From assembly GCF_001713375.1 (NCBI RefSeq), contig NZ_CP016449.1, forward strand, positions 4,507,501 to 4,571,500: DNA of 64,000 nt. Direction: 5' to 3'. The notes under the pieces are model-generated. The model was not told where the DNA came from and did not search any database. It saw nothing but the letters and a program-made list of their open reading frames with translations. This document shows positions 43,245 to 53,316 of the stretch, piece after piece. Origin of the DNA: Hydrogenophaga sp. RAC07 (GTDB lineage: Bacteria; Pseudomonadota; Gammaproteobacteria; Burkholderiales; Burkholderiaceae_C). The position numbers and the translations under genes were made by a program. Each line of letters begins with the position of its first letter. The first letter of the stretch is position 1.

Positions 43245-44243
43245 TTGAGCCATCCGGATTTCCAGCGTGTTGCCATCGTCGGCGCCGGTGCCATCGGCGG
43301 CTGGCTGGGTGTGCTGCTCTCGCACACCGGCTGCATCGTCAGCGCGCTGGCCCGGGGCGACACGCTCGCCGCACTGCAGCGCGAAGGCTTGCAACTGCAC
43401 GAGAACGGGCGCCTCATCGGCGCGCCGGTGGAGGCCTCCAGCAGCGCGGTGGCGCTCGGGGTGCAAGATCTGGTGATCGTGGCCGTGAAGGCCCCGGCAT
43501 TGGCCGATGTGGCGCGCAGCATCGCCCCCCTGATCGGCCGCCACACCATGGTGCTCACCGCCATGAACGGTGTGCCCTGGTGGTTCTTCAACGGATTTGG
43601 CGGCGAGCGCGCCGGCACCCGGCTGCAATCCGTGGACCCCACGGGCGTGATCGACCGCGCCATTCCCGCGCGCAACGTGATCGGTGGTGTGGTGCACGCC
43701 AGCTGTTCGGTGGATGCGCCGGGCGTGATCCGCCACCACTTCGGCAACGGCCTGATCATCGGCGAGCCCTCGGGCGAAGCCAGCGAGCGCGTGTCCGCGC
43801 TGGCCGAGCTGTTGCGCCGCGCCGGGCTCAACGCCAGCGTGTCGCCGCAGATCCAGAAAGACGTCTGGTACAAGCTCTGGGGCAACATGACGGTGAACCC
43901 GGTGAGCGCGCTCACGGGCGCCACCACCGACCGCATCCTGGGTGACGAACTCGTGCGCGGCTTCATCAGCAGCGTCATGCTGGAAGCCAAGGCGATCGGC
44001 GCGAAGATCGGCATCCCGATCGACCAACAACCCGAAGACCGCCACGCGGTCACGCTCAAGCTCGGTGCGTTCAAGACCTCGATGCTGCAGGACGTGCAGG
44101 CCAAGAAGCCGGTGGAGCTCGACGCGCTGGTGACCGTGGTGCGCGAACTCGGTCAACTCACCGGCGTGCCCACGCCGTTCACCGATGCGTTGCTCGGGCT
44201 GTCGCGGCTGCAGGCGCAGACGCTGGGGCTCTACCCGCAGTGA
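43245..44243 (+). CDS. 2-dehydropantoate 2-reductase-like (PanE/ApbA family)
   Basis: The 332-residue protein has the NADP-binding VAIVGAGAIGGWLGVLL and the ketopantoate-reductase C-terminal domain: KDVWYKLWGNMTVNPVSALT with catalytic lysine, then AKKPVELDALV. The start appears to be TTG at 43245, 4 bp after the aldolase stop; no ATG precedes the dinucleotide-binding loop in frame. Being last in the hpa transcript, it may reduce a 2-oxo acid derived from the pathway or the aldolase product instead of ketopantoate. Confidence 0.87.
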   Translation: MSHPDFQRVAIVGAGAIGGWLGVLLSHTGCIVSALARGDTLAALQREGLQLHENGRLIGAPVEASSSAVALGVQDLVIVAVKAPALADVARSIAPLIGRHTMVLTAMNGVPWWFFNGFGGERAGTRLQSVDPTGVIDRAIPARNVIGGVVHASCSVDAPGVIRHHFGNGLIIGEPSGEASERVSALAELLRRAGLNASVSPQIQKDVWYKLWGNMTVNPVSALTGATTDRILGDELVRGFISSVMLEAKAIGAKIGIPIDQQPEDRHAVTLKLGAFKTSMLQDVQAKKPVELDALVTVVRELGQLTGVPTPFTDALLGLSRLQAQTLGLYPQ

Positions 44244-44254
44244 ATAAGTCAAAA

Positions 44255-44274
44255 ATCGAATAGTTCGGTTCGTT
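44255..44274. promoter_or_regulatory. HipB operator candidate O3 (degenerate)
   Basis: ATCGAA-N8-TTCGTT, with the same 6-8-6 geometry as the two better sites downstream and one mismatch between half-sites. Its centre lies 51 bp upstream of that of O2. Confidence 0.5.
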
Positions 44275-44305
44275 TTTCGGAATCAGGATCTGGCCCCGAA
44301 ATAGA

Positions 44306-44325
44306 ATCGATTGCATCGCATCGAT
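44306..44325. promoter_or_regulatory. HipB operator candidate O2
   Basis: ATCGAT-N8-ATCGAT, both half-sites perfect, ending 3 bp before the predicted -35 box of hipBA. E. coli HipB binds TATCC-N8-GGATA sites, so the 8-bp spacer is family-like. Confidence 0.65.
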
Positions 44326-44328
44326 TTC

Positions 44329-44357
44329 TTGACCCGCTGAGCTTGTAAAGTCAAAAT
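44329..44357 (+). promoter_or_regulatory. Predicted hipBA promoter
   Basis: TTGACC (44329-44334), 17-bp spacer, CAAAAT (44352-44357). It lies exactly between operators O2 and O1, and the -10 box overlaps the left arm of O1. Bound HipB would therefore block RNA polymerase. Confidence 0.55.
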
Positions 44358-44375
44358 CGATGGCAACCCATCGAT
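44356..44375. promoter_or_regulatory. HipB operator candidate O1
   Basis: ATCGAT-N8-ATCGAT within a longer perfect 10-bp inverted repeat, AAATCGATGG / CCATCGATTT with a 4-bp spacer (44354-44377). It ends 9 bp before the hipB ATG and its centre is 50 bp from O2. Confidence 0.7.
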
Positions 44376-44386
44376 TTAAGGCTGTC

Positions 44387-44680
44387 ATGCAAATCCCCAT
44401 TCGCGCCGTCTCCGACCTCGGCATGGCGATTCGTGCCGTCCGCAAGCAACAAGGTTTGCGCCAGGACGACACCGCTGGCAGCGCGGGCGTTGGCCACGTG
44501 TTCCTGCGGGACGTCGAGCGTGGCAAGGAGACCGTGCACTTTGGCCTGGTGCTGAAGGTGCTTGATGAGTTGGGTATTCAGCTGAACATCGACATTCCGC
44601 GCGAGGCGTTGGCCCGGCTCGACGAGTTGCGGGAGAAGGGCCTGAAATCCTCGCCAGGTCGTGGAAAGACTGGCGCATGA
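44387..44680 (+). CDS. hipB: HipB-like antitoxin, XRE-family DNA-binding protein
   Basis: The 97-residue helix-turn-helix protein has DLGMAIRAVRKQQGLRQDD, then AGSAGVGHVFLRDVERGKET and LVLKVLDELGIQLNI, the standard XRE fold seen in HipB. It should bind the three upstream operators and HipA, neutralising the kinase. The ATG at 44387 has TAAGG upstream. The in-frame ATG at 44360 falls inside operator O1 and is rejected. It overlaps hipA by 4 bp. Confidence 0.88.
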   Translation: MQIPIRAVSDLGMAIRAVRKQQGLRQDDTAGSAGVGHVFLRDVERGKETVHFGLVLKVLDELGIQLNIDIPREALARLDELREKGLKSSPGRGKTGA

Positions 44681-46008
44681 GCATCGAGCGCAGCCTTTCT
44701 GTGTCCTCCAACGGCCGTGTGATCGGCTCGCTGCTGGAGCAAGACGGCATCTGGTCCTGGGTCTACGACGAAGGCTGGGTCAAGGCCTTGGATACATTCC
44801 CACTGTCGCCAGCGATGCCCTTGTCGGCGCAGCGCCTGCGCGACGGCTCAACCCAACGAACGGTCCAGTGGTACTTCGACAACCTGCTGCCCGAAGAGCA
44901 GATGCGCGAGCTGCTCAGCAAGGAGCAACACATCGGGGTCGGTGACGCCTTTGGGTTGCTGGAGCGGCTGGGCGCTGAATCGGCCGGCTCCCTCCTGTTG
45001 CTGCCTCCTGGTGGTCCGGAGCCGGAGCGGGGTGATCAGGCCTTGAGTACCGAAGAACTTTCCGCCAGGATCCAGAACCTGCCGCGGGTTTCTCTCGGTT
45101 CCAGATCACCCAAACGCATGTCGCTGGCTGGTGCCCAGCACAAGATGGTGGTTTTGTTCAATCCCGGGACCGGGGAGCTGCGTGAGCCTTGGGGGGCCAG
45201 TGCTTCCTCGCATATCCTCAAACCCAACAGCCGATCCGAGCAATACCCGCATTCGGTCGTCAACGAAACCTTCACCATGCGCCTGGCGCACCAGTTGGGC
45301 CTGAACGTACCCGGGGTGCATCGCCTGTACCTTCCCGAGCCGGTCTACATCATCGAGCGGTTCGACCGTATCTGGGACACCGAGGCGAAGACGTGGGCGC
45401 GCAAGCACGCCATAGATGCTTGCCAGTTGCTGGACCAACCCTCGGTCTTCAAATACAGAAATGCCAGCCTCGAAACGCTGATACGCCTGATCAACCTGTG
45501 CCGCTCAAAGGCGGCAGCACGGATGGCGTTGTTTCGCTGGTTGCTCTTCAACACCTTGGTGGGCAACTCGGACAGCCACCTCAAGAACATCTCGTTCCTG
45601 GTGAGCCAGGAGGGCGTCCAGATCGCGCCGTTCTACGACCTTCTGTGCACCGCCGTTTACCACGCACGCATGTACGCGGGCGACCAAGCGATCTGGCCGA
45701 ACGAGCCGCTGGCCATCCCCATCGTGGATGCGGCCGTGTTTGGCGACGTCACGCGCGCCAAGCTGGTCAAGACCGGGGTTGCGCTGGGACTGGCGCCCGC
45801 CGCATCGGCCCGTGAGGTGGCGAAGATGGTCCACCAGATGCCATTGGCCGCAGACGCACTTCTGACCGTGATGGAGCGCGAGTTCGAGGCGGTCAAGGCG
45901 GTGTCAGCCCATCTTGAGGCCATGCGCACCATTCAGGGCGCAGAGGCGCACCTGTTGCGCGGGGTGCGAAAACTCGTGATTGCGGACATGATCAAGCGGG
46001 CGGTGTGA
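44677..46008 (+). CDS. hipA: HipA-family Ser/Thr kinase toxin
   Basis: The 443-residue protein has an N-terminal Couple_hipA domain (residues 10-110), then a PI3K-like kinase domain. Key elements are RMSLAGAQHK near 145, whose serine aligns with the E. coli HipA autophosphorylation Ser150, HILKPN near 178, ERFDR near 226, the catalytic loop VGNSDSHLKN near 295 and the metal-binding FYDLL near 318. All catalytic residues look intact, so an active toxin is expected. E. coli HipA phosphorylates glutamyl-tRNA synthetase and causes persistence; targets of this one may differ. Confidence 0.92.
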   Translation: MSIERSLSVSSNGRVIGSLLEQDGIWSWVYDEGWVKALDTFPLSPAMPLSAQRLRDGSTQRTVQWYFDNLLPEEQMRELLSKEQHIGVGDAFGLLERLGAESAGSLLLLPPGGPEPERGDQALSTEELSARIQNLPRVSLGSRSPKRMSLAGAQHKMVVLFNPGTGELREPWGASASSHILKPNSRSEQYPHSVVNETFTMRLAHQLGLNVPGVHRLYLPEPVYIIERFDRIWDTEAKTWARKHAIDACQLLDQPSVFKYRNASLETLIRLINLCRSKAAARMALFRWLLFNTLVGNSDSHLKNISFLVSQEGVQIAPFYDLLCTAVYHARMYAGDQAIWPNEPLAIPIVDAAVFGDVTRAKLVKTGVALGLAPAASAREVAKMVHQMPLAADALLTVMEREFEAVKAVSAHLEAMRTIQGAEAHLLRGVRKLVIADMIKRAV

Positions 46009-46021
46009 GCACTGCCAAAGT

Positions 46022-46642
46022 TCAGCCCAACAACGCCGGAAACAGTTTGACCAGGCCCGTGGCCATGACCTCCACGGACAGGGCCGCCAGGATCAGCCCC
46101 ATCAGGCGCGTCATCACGTTGATGCCGGTCTGCCCCAGAAAGCGCGCGATCGGCTCGGCCAGCGTGAAGCAGATGGCCGTGGCCAGCGCGATCACCACGC
46201 CGTAGCCCACCAGCGCAGCGTGCTGGAAAAAAGTCTTGGCCTGGTCGGCGTAGATCACCACGGTGGACATGGTGGCGGGGCCCGTGAGCAGCGGGATGGT
46301 CAGCGGCACCACGGCGATCGAGGCGCGGGCCGACGCGTCGTTCACCTCCAGCTCGTTGGTCTTGGCTTCGGCTGGTTGAGCATTGAGCATGGACAGCGCC
46401 GAGGTCAGCAGCAGCATGCCGCCGCCCACCTGAAAACTCGCCAGCGAGATGCCGAAGAACTCCAGGATCTGCAGACCGATCAGCGCGCAGATGGCGATGA
46501 CGGAAAACGCGCTGATCGAGGAAATCAAGACCGTTCGCTGGCGCTGCCTGCGGCTGAACCCCTGCGTGTAGTGGATGAAAAAAGGCACGATCGCCAGCGG
46601 GTTGACGATGGCCAGCAGGGTGATGAGCGGCTTGAAATCCAT
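46022..46642 (-). CDS. MarC-family integral membrane protein
   Basis: The 206-residue protein has about six transmembrane helices with the MarC/UPF0056 signatures LLAIVNPLAIVPFFI and VVPLTIPLLTGPATMSTVV. The family was once linked to multiple antibiotic resistance, but its function is unproven; an amino acid exporter role has been suggested for some members. It is convergent with hipA with only 13 bp between them. Confidence 0.92.
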   Translation of the reverse strand: MDFKPLITLLAIVNPLAIVPFFIHYTQGFSRRQRQRTVLISSISAFSVIAICALIGLQILEFFGISLASFQVGGGMLLLTSALSMLNAQPAEAKTNELEVNDASARASIAVVPLTIPLLTGPATMSTVVIYADQAKTFFQHAALVGYGVVIALATAICFTLAEPIARFLGQTGINVMTRLMGLILAALSVEVMATGLVKLFPALLG

Positions 46643-46699
46643 GGGCTGGATTGTGGGGGCAAGCAGGCCCGGCCGCTTGCCTTGGGGTGGTCGAAAGGT

Positions 46700-47182
46700 T
46701 CAGGCGCTGGGTTCGGAGGCCCGGCCTGGTTCACGACGGCGGAACATGCCGTAGCCTTCCATGAACAGCACCTTGTCCCCGTGCTGGTTGAACATCTCCC
46801 AGCTGGTGCGCACCAGGCCCACGTCCAGGCGTTTGCTCATGGGGCGTTTTTCCAGGATGGTGTGTTGCAGGCGCAAGGTGTCGCCGGGAAACACCGGCTT
46901 GAGCCACTTCAGGCTCTCCAGGCCAGGCGAACCCAGGCTGGAGCTCTCACTCAGGAAGTTGGTCACCATCAGCCGCATGGCCATGGCGCAGGTGTGCCAG
47001 CCGCTGGCACTCAGCGCGCCGAACACGGAGGCCTTGGCGGCGTCGTGGTCGAGGTGAAACGGCTGCGGGTCGAACTGGCGCGCGAAGGCGATCGTTTCTT
47101 CTTCGGTCGGGGTGATGGTGCCGAGGGCGCGGGTCTCGCCGACGACCAGGTCTTCCCACCAGTACTTGATGTCAGGGGTCAT
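46700..47182 (-). CDS. MaoC-family dehydratase
   Basis: The 160-residue hot-dog-fold protein has the hydratase signature AFARQFDPQPFHLDHDAA, with catalytic Asp and His, then VFGALSASGWHTCAM. Such enzymes hydrate enoyl-CoA or related thioesters. It is 2 bp downstream of the SDR gene, and the pair probably act on successive hydroxyacyl/enoyl intermediates. The ATG at 47182 (MTPDIKYWWEDL) is preferred over upstream alternatives that overlap the SDR. Confidence 0.9.
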   Translation of the reverse strand: MTPDIKYWWEDLVVGETRALGTITPTEEETIAFARQFDPQPFHLDHDAAKASVFGALSASGWHTCAMAMRLMVTNFLSESSSLGSPGLESLKWLKPVFPGDTLRLQHTILEKRPMSKRLDVGLVRTSWEMFNQHGDKVLFMEGYGMFRRREPGRASEPSA

Positions 47183-47184
47183 TT

Positions 47185-47943
47185 TTAGCGTCCTCCGGAC
47201 ACGTCCAACAAACTCATGGTGGTGTAACTCGCCGCGTCCGACAGCAGCCACACGATCGCCTGCGCCACCTCGTCGGCCGTGCCGCCGCGTTGCATGGGCA
47301 CCAGGTGCTGCAGGTCGCGCACCCGGGTGGGCAGGCCACCCGAGGCATGGATCTCAGTCTCGATCAAACCGGGGCGCACCGCGTTCACGCGGATGCCTTC
47401 GGCGGCCACTTCCTTGGCCAGGCCGATGGTGAAGGCGTCGATGGCGCCCTTGGCCGCGGCGTAGTCCACATACTGACCGGGCGAGCCCAGGCGCGACGCG
47501 GCGCTGGACACGTTGACGATGGCGCCGCCTTCTCCGCCGTGCTTCGTGCTCATGCGGCGCACCGCTTCGCGCGCGCACAGCATCGAGCCGATCACGTTGA
47601 TGTCGAACATGCGCTTGATACGCGCCAGGCTCATCTCGTCCACCCGTGCGCTCACGTCGACCACGCCGGCGTTGTTGACCAGGCCACTCAGGCGCCCGAG
47701 CTTGGCGTCGATCTTCTGGAACATGGCCATCACCTGCGCTTCATCGGCCACGTCGGCCTGCACCGTGATGGCCGTGCCACCCAACTCGCGGATGCCGCGC
47801 ACCACCTCGTCGGCGGCCAGCGAATTCGCGGTGTAGTTCACCGCCACCGCCCAGCCTTGTGATGCCGCCAGCCGCGCGGTGGCAGCGCCGATGCCGCGCC
47901 CGCCGCCAGTGACCAGAAGCACCCGCCCGCTCGCTTTGTCCAT
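47185..47943 (-). CDS. Short-chain dehydrogenase/reductase (FabG-like)
   Basis: The 252-residue classical SDR has LLVTGGGRGIGAATA, LVNNAGVVD, IVNVSSAASRLGSPG and YVDYAAAKGAID (YxxxK), then IRVNAVRPGLIETE. It has sequence features of FabG-like NADP-dependent oxidoreductases. It is the promoter-proximal gene of a pair with the MaoC dehydratase. The substrate is unknown. Confidence 0.9.
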   Translation of the reverse strand: MDKASGRVLLVTGGGRGIGAATARLAASQGWAVAVNYTANSLAADEVVRGIRELGGTAITVQADVADEAQVMAMFQKIDAKLGRLSGLVNNAGVVDVSARVDEMSLARIKRMFDINVIGSMLCAREAVRRMSTKHGGEGGAIVNVSSAASRLGSPGQYVDYAAAKGAIDAFTIGLAKEVAAEGIRVNAVRPGLIETEIHASGGLPTRVRDLQHLVPMQRGGTADEVAQAIVWLLSDAASYTTMSLLDVSGGR

Positions 47944-48027
47944 AACCCGCCTCCTGCAGAAAGTGGTGGCATCGCGTACAACACGGGCTCGCCACCACGG
48001 CCATTACAACAGCACGAGGAGACCGCC

Positions 48028-48627
48028 ATGCGTCACACAGTCGACTACTTTTTTGCCCCGCAGAGCCCCTGGACCTACCTCGGTCAGGAGCGTTTTGCAG
48101 CCCTGGTGCGCGAGACCGGCTCGGCAGTGCGCGTGCTGCCCATGGACCTCGGAAAGATCTTTCCAATCTCGGGCGGCCTGCCGCTGCCCAAGCGCGCGCC
48201 GCAGCGGCAGGCCTACCGCCTGCTGGAGTTGCGCCGCTTCAGCGAAGCGCTTGGTGTGCCTCTGAATCCCGAGCCACGCTTCTTTCCGGTGGCGGGCGAT
48301 CCCGCCGCGCGCCTGATCACCGCGGTGGCCATGCACGACGGCTCCGACGCCGCGATGAAGCTGACCGGGGCGGTCACCGCAGCGGTGTGGGCGCAAGAGC
48401 GTGATATTGCTTCCATGGACGTTCTGGCCGAGTTGCTCGCAGAATGCGGCCTGGACGCTGCGCGCCTGGCGCAGGCTCAGCAGCCTGATGTGCAGGCGCG
48501 CTACGACGAGCAGACACAGGCGGCGATCGACGCCAGCGTGTTCGGCGCTCCGAGTTACGTGATTGGCGGCGAGCTGTTCTGGGGCCAGGACCGGCTCGAT
48601 TTTGTGGCGCGCAAGCTGCGCACCTGA
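48028..48627 (+). CDS. DsbA-like oxidoreductase / 2-hydroxychromene-2-carboxylate isomerase family
   Basis: The 199-residue thioredoxin-fold protein with helical insertion begins VDYFFAPQSPWTYLG. A serine replaces the DsbA CxxC, as in kappa-class GST and HCCA isomerases. The C-terminus has ASVFGAPSYVIGGELFWGQD. It probably binds glutathione. A GAGGAG Shine-Dalgarno precedes the ATG. It is divergent from the SDR gene and starts a plus-strand run of four genes. Confidence 0.88.
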   Translation: MRHTVDYFFAPQSPWTYLGQERFAALVRETGSAVRVLPMDLGKIFPISGGLPLPKRAPQRQAYRLLELRRFSEALGVPLNPEPRFFPVAGDPAARLITAVAMHDGSDAAMKLTGAVTAAVWAQERDIASMDVLAELLAECGLDAARLAQAQQPDVQARYDEQTQAAIDASVFGAPSYVIGGELFWGQDRLDFVARKLRT

Positions 48628-48656
48628 TTCTTTCAACCGACAACAGGAGCCATTCC

Positions 48657-49346
48657 ATGGGACACATGATCGAACTCAAGGCCGCCGACGGCACCCCATT
48701 TGCGGCCTACGTTGCAGGACCTGCAGGCAACCCCAAAGCCAAAGGCGGGCTGGTGGTGCTGCAGGAAATCTTCGGCGTGAACTCGCACATCCGCTCGGTG
48801 GCCGACGGTTACGCGGCCGAGGGCTACTTCGTGGTTGCACCCGCCACCTTCCACCGGGTGCAGCCTGGTGTGGAGCTGGGCTACACCGAGGCCGACATGG
48901 GCACCGGTTTCGGCTTCAAGACCGCCGTGGAGGGCTTGCCCGCGCCCGGCGTGATGGCCGACATCCAGGCCGCCATCGACCACGCGGCACAGGCCGGCAA
49001 GGTCGGCATCGTCGGTTACTGCTGGGGCGGTCTGCTGACCTGGCGCGCGGCCTGCACGCTGCAGGGTTTGTCCGCCGCAGTGCCCTATTACGGTGGCGGC
49101 ATGACGGCGGCGGCCGAAGCGGCGCGCGAACCGACCGTGCCGGTGATGGTGCATTTTGGCGACCAGGACCACTGGATTCCAATGGACACGGTGGAGGTCT
49201 TCAAGAAGGCACAGCCGGACGTGGAGGTGCACGTGTACGCCGCCAACCACGGCTTCAACTGCGACCAACGAGGCTCGTACAACGAAGCCGCCGCCAAGCT
49301 CGCGCGCGAACGCACGCTGGCTTTCTTTGCCAAGCACGTCGGCTGA
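48657..49346 (+). CDS. Dienelactone hydrolase family protein
   Basis: The 229-residue alpha/beta hydrolase has the nucleophile elbow GYCWGG with catalytic cysteine, Asp in [11 protein letters not shown] and His in [17 protein letters not shown], the full DLH triad. The family opens dienelactones in aromatic degradation, but many paralogues have other ester substrates. It lies 29 bp after the HCCA-isomerase-like gene, with ACAGGAG as ribosome binding site. Confidence 0.92.
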   Translation: MGHMIELKAADGTPFAAYVAGPAGNPKAKGGLVVLQEIFGVNSHIRSVADGYAAEGYFVVAPATFHRVQPGVELGYTEADMGTGFGFKTAVEGLPAPGVMADIQAAIDHAAQAGKVGIVGYCWGGLLTWRAACTLQGLSAAVPYYGGGMTAAAEAAREPTVPVMVHFGDQDHWIPMDTVEVFKKAQPDVEVHVYAANHGFNCDQRGSYNEAAAKLARERTLAFFAKHVG

Positions 49347-49350
49347 CGCC

Positions 49351-50256
49351 ATGCTGCGGGCCGGTCTGCTCAGCGTCCTGATGGCGGTCTGCTCGGCCGC
49401 CACTGCGGCCGACTACAGCGGACCGCTGTTCGACGCCCACCTGCACTACAACGACGAGGCCTGCACCCACGACACGCCGGCGCCGGGTTGCCCGCACCCG
49501 ATGGCCGACGTGCTGGAGCGCATGCAGAAGAGTGGCGTGCGCGCCATCGTCGCCAACTCGCGGCCCAACGACGGGACCAAGGTGTTGGCCTCCGCGCGCG
49601 AACAGACCCGCGCCGCCGGCGTCACCGTGGTGCCTTTCATGCGCCTGTATCGCAACCGTGCCGATTACAGCAACTGGTTCCGCGACCCCACCATCGTGGA
49701 GATGGTGAACACCGAGCTGGCGCGTGGCACGCCGGCCGGGCCGTACCGTGGCCTGGGTGAGTTCCACCTGTACGACAGCGCGAACGCCAACGGTCCGGTG
49801 GCGAAACAGCTGATGGCGCTGGCCGAGGCGAAAGACCTCGCCATCCTGGCGCATGTGGACGATGTGGCGATTGATCTGCTGATGGCGAACACGCCGTCCA
49901 AGGGCCAGAAGATGCGCCTGATCTGGGCGCACACGGGAATCGGTGGCACGCCTGCGGCCCGCGTGGACGAACTCTTCGCCAGGTATCCGAAGTTGATGGG
50001 CGAACTCTCCTACCGCCCGGGTCTCGCCTGCGCCGACGGCCAGCTCTGTCCCGAGTGGCGCGCGCTGCTGCTCAAGTACCCCGACCGTTTCATGATCGGC
50101 TCCGACACCTGGGTCAACCAGCGCTGGCAGTACTACGGCGAGCTCATGCAGGGTTACCGCACCTGGCTCGGCGGCCTGCCGGCCGATGTGGCGCGGCGCA
50201 TTGCATGGGACAACGGCGCACAGCTGTTTGGCGTGGCCGAGCCCGCTTCGCGGTGA
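49351..50256 (+). CDS. Secreted amidohydrolase-like metal-dependent hydrolase
   Basis: The 301-residue TIM-barrel hydrolase has a clear Sec signal peptide (residues 1-20, cleavage after SAATA). It also has the metal-binding [10 protein letters not shown] (HxH), histidines in ILAHVDD and IWAHTGIGG, and an aspartate in MIGSDTWVN. It belongs to the amidohydrolase_2 type. Export to the periplasm sets it apart from most relatives; the substrate is unknown. It starts 4 bp after the dienelactone hydrolase stop and overlaps the GST gene by 4 bp. Confidence 0.87.
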   Translation: MLRAGLLSVLMAVCSAATAADYSGPLFDAHLHYNDEACTHDTPAPGCPHPMADVLERMQKSGVRAIVANSRPNDGTKVLASAREQTRAAGVTVVPFMRLYRNRADYSNWFRDPTIVEMVNTELARGTPAGPYRGLGEFHLYDSANANGPVAKQLMALAEAKDLAILAHVDDVAIDLLMANTPSKGQKMRLIWAHTGIGGTPAARVDELFARYPKLMGELSYRPGLACADGQLCPEWRALLLKYPDRFMIGSDTWVNQRWQYYGELMQGYRTWLGGLPADVARRIAWDNGAQLFGVAEPASR

Positions 50257-50903
50257 TCCAGCTCCATTTCTTTCCCAGCACCGCGGCCATGGTGCCGCAC
50301 ATCCTGCTCGAAGAACTGGGCGTGCCTTACGAGCGCGTGCTGGTGGACCGCGAACACGGCGCGCTCGACTCGCCGGCCTACCGGGCGCTCAACCCCAACG
50401 GCTTGATCCCGGTGCTGGTGGATGGTGATCTGGTGCTCTACGAGACCGCCGCGATCTGCCTGCACCTGAGCGACACGCATCCTCAGGCGAAGCTCATGCC
50501 GGCGCTGGGCACGGCCGAGCGTGCCCATGCCTACAAATGGTTGATGTGGCTGACCAACACCCTGCAGGCCACGTTGCTCGCCTATTTCTATCCGCACCGC
50601 TGGGTGAACGGGGGTGGTGCCACCGGTGAGGCCGACGTCAAGGCCGCGGCCAAGCACCGTGTCGGGGTGCTGCTTGATCAGCTCGATGCCGAACTGGCGC
50701 GCCATGGCGGCCCGTGGTTGTTGGGCGAGTCCCATTCGCTGCTCGATGCTTACGTGTTCACGCTGTGCCGCTGGACGCGCCACTTCTCCAGTGGCGCCGC
50801 GCGCGAGCGCGAGCACCTCGGTGCGTACCTGCGGCGCGTGCTGGAACGGCCTGCGGTGCGCCGCGCATTGGCCAACGAGGGGCTGACCGAGCCCTTCGTG
50901 TGA
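50253..50903 (+). CDS. Glutathione S-transferase family protein
   Basis: The 216-residue protein has an N-terminal thioredoxin-like domain ([46 protein letters not shown]) and a helical C-terminal domain ([18 protein letters not shown]). The start is the GTG at 50253 in a GTGA overlap with the amidohydrolase; no ATG is suitable. It is convergent with the CorA gene, only 4 bp apart. Confidence 0.9.
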   Translation: MIQLHFFPSTAAMVPHILLEELGVPYERVLVDREHGALDSPAYRALNPNGLIPVLVDGDLVLYETAAICLHLSDTHPQAKLMPALGTAERAHAYKWLMWLTNTLQATLLAYFYPHRWVNGGGATGEADVKAAAKHRVGVLLDQLDAELARHGGPWLLGESHSLLDAYVFTLCRWTRHFSSGAAREREHLGAYLRRVLERPAVRRALANEGLTEPFV

Positions 50904-50907
50904 TCGA

Positions 50908-52020
50908 TCAACGTCCCGACGAGCGCACCAGGTAACGCTTGCGCCAGAACAGCACGCCCAGCACCGCGGCGGTCAGAACCATGGAGCCGATGGCCCACCA
51001 GAAACCGGTCTGCTGGTGCAGCAGCGGAATGAACTGGAAGTTCATGCCGAAAATGCCGGCGATCAGGTTCAGCGGCAGGAAGATGGCGGTGAGTGCCGTG
51101 AGCGTGCGCATGATGTCGTTGGTGCGGTTGCTCTGGGCCGAGAAGTGCATCTGCACCGCGGTCTCCGCGTTTTGCTCCAGCCGGCGCACATGGTGCACCA
51201 CGCGCTCGATGTGTTCGAGCACGTCGCGCGAGCGCACCTTGAGCAGCTCCAGGCCGCGCAGGCCGCCGTTGTGTTCGGTGGGCTCCCAGGTGGCCAGCGC
51301 CTCGATCCAGTCCTGAACGGCCGAACGCTGGTCTTCACAGATCTCGTCGAGCTGGTGCAGCGAGATGCGCGCGTCCAGCAACGAACCCCAGTTGCTGAAG
51401 CGCGCCTTGGGGTGCAGCAGCTCGGCCTGCCAGTGGTCGAGCTGGCGCGTGAGTTCGCGTCGCAACTCCAGGTAGCCGTCCACCATCTGGTTGACGATGC
51501 GCAACATCAGGTCGGCCGGGCTGGGTGGCAGGTGCACGCCGGCCGCGCGGGAAGCGGCGGTGGAGGCCGCCAGCAGACGCGACGCGTATTGGTCGAGCAC
51601 CAGGCAGCCGGCCGGGTGCACGGTCAGCAGCACGCGGTCGAACACCGCGAATCCCACCGGGTTGGTGTCGATGCGCCGCAAAACCGGCGGGCCGCTGCGT
51701 TTGGGGGCCTGTGTGAGCACGGCGCCGGGGCGGGACAGATCGGTTTCGCTGTGGCCAGCGGCCAGTCGGCGAAACACCAGAATGTCGTACTGCGAGGTGT
51801 AGTCGTAGTGCGATGGCAACTGGTTGTTGAGCAGGTCCGAGAGGTGCAGGTCCACCAGCGTCATGCCGCACAACACCTGCAGCGTGGACTGCACCGCGCC
51901 TTGTTCCAGCTCGAATTCGCGCCGCCCGCAGGCGATCCACACGTAGCCCTTGTCGGGCAACACCATCGGCAAGCTTGCCGATTCGCTCACCGAGCCGGGC
52001 TGGATGTGGAAGACGCGCAT
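50908..52020 (-). CDS. CorA-family divalent cation transporter
   Basis: The 370-residue protein has a large cytoplasmic N-terminal domain, a long helical stalk (residues 210-310) and two C-terminal transmembrane helices with the selectivity signature GIFGMNF (GMN). It forms a pentameric channel for Mg2+ or, in relatives such as ZntB, Zn2+. The two helices end with the basic KRYLVRSSGR tail. It is the last gene after hemB on the same strand (10-bp gap). Confidence 0.92.
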   Translation of the reverse strand: MRVFHIQPGSVSESASLPMVLPDKGYVWIACGRREFELEQGAVQSTLQVLCGMTLVDLHLSDLLNNQLPSHYDYTSQYDILVFRRLAAGHSETDLSRPGAVLTQAPKRSGPPVLRRIDTNPVGFAVFDRVLLTVHPAGCLVLDQYASRLLAASTAASRAAGVHLPPSPADLMLRIVNQMVDGYLELRRELTRQLDHWQAELLHPKARFSNWGSLLDARISLHQLDEICEDQRSAVQDWIEALATWEPTEHNGGLRGLELLKVRSRDVLEHIERVVHHVRRLEQNAETAVQMHFSAQSNRTNDIMRTLTALTAIFLPLNLIAGIFGMNFQFIPLLHQQTGFWWAIGSMVLTAAVLGVLFWRKRYLVRSSGR

Positions 52021-52030
52021 GGGGTGTGCC

Positions 52031-53293
<1,263 letters not shown>

Positions 53294-53316
53294 TCACCGA
53301 ACCTGTTCACCGATCC

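Noticed and set aside
44360..44386. Earlier hipB start at the ATG at 44360
   Set aside because: It lies within operator O1 and has no ribosome binding site; the ATG at 44387 has TAAGG upstream.
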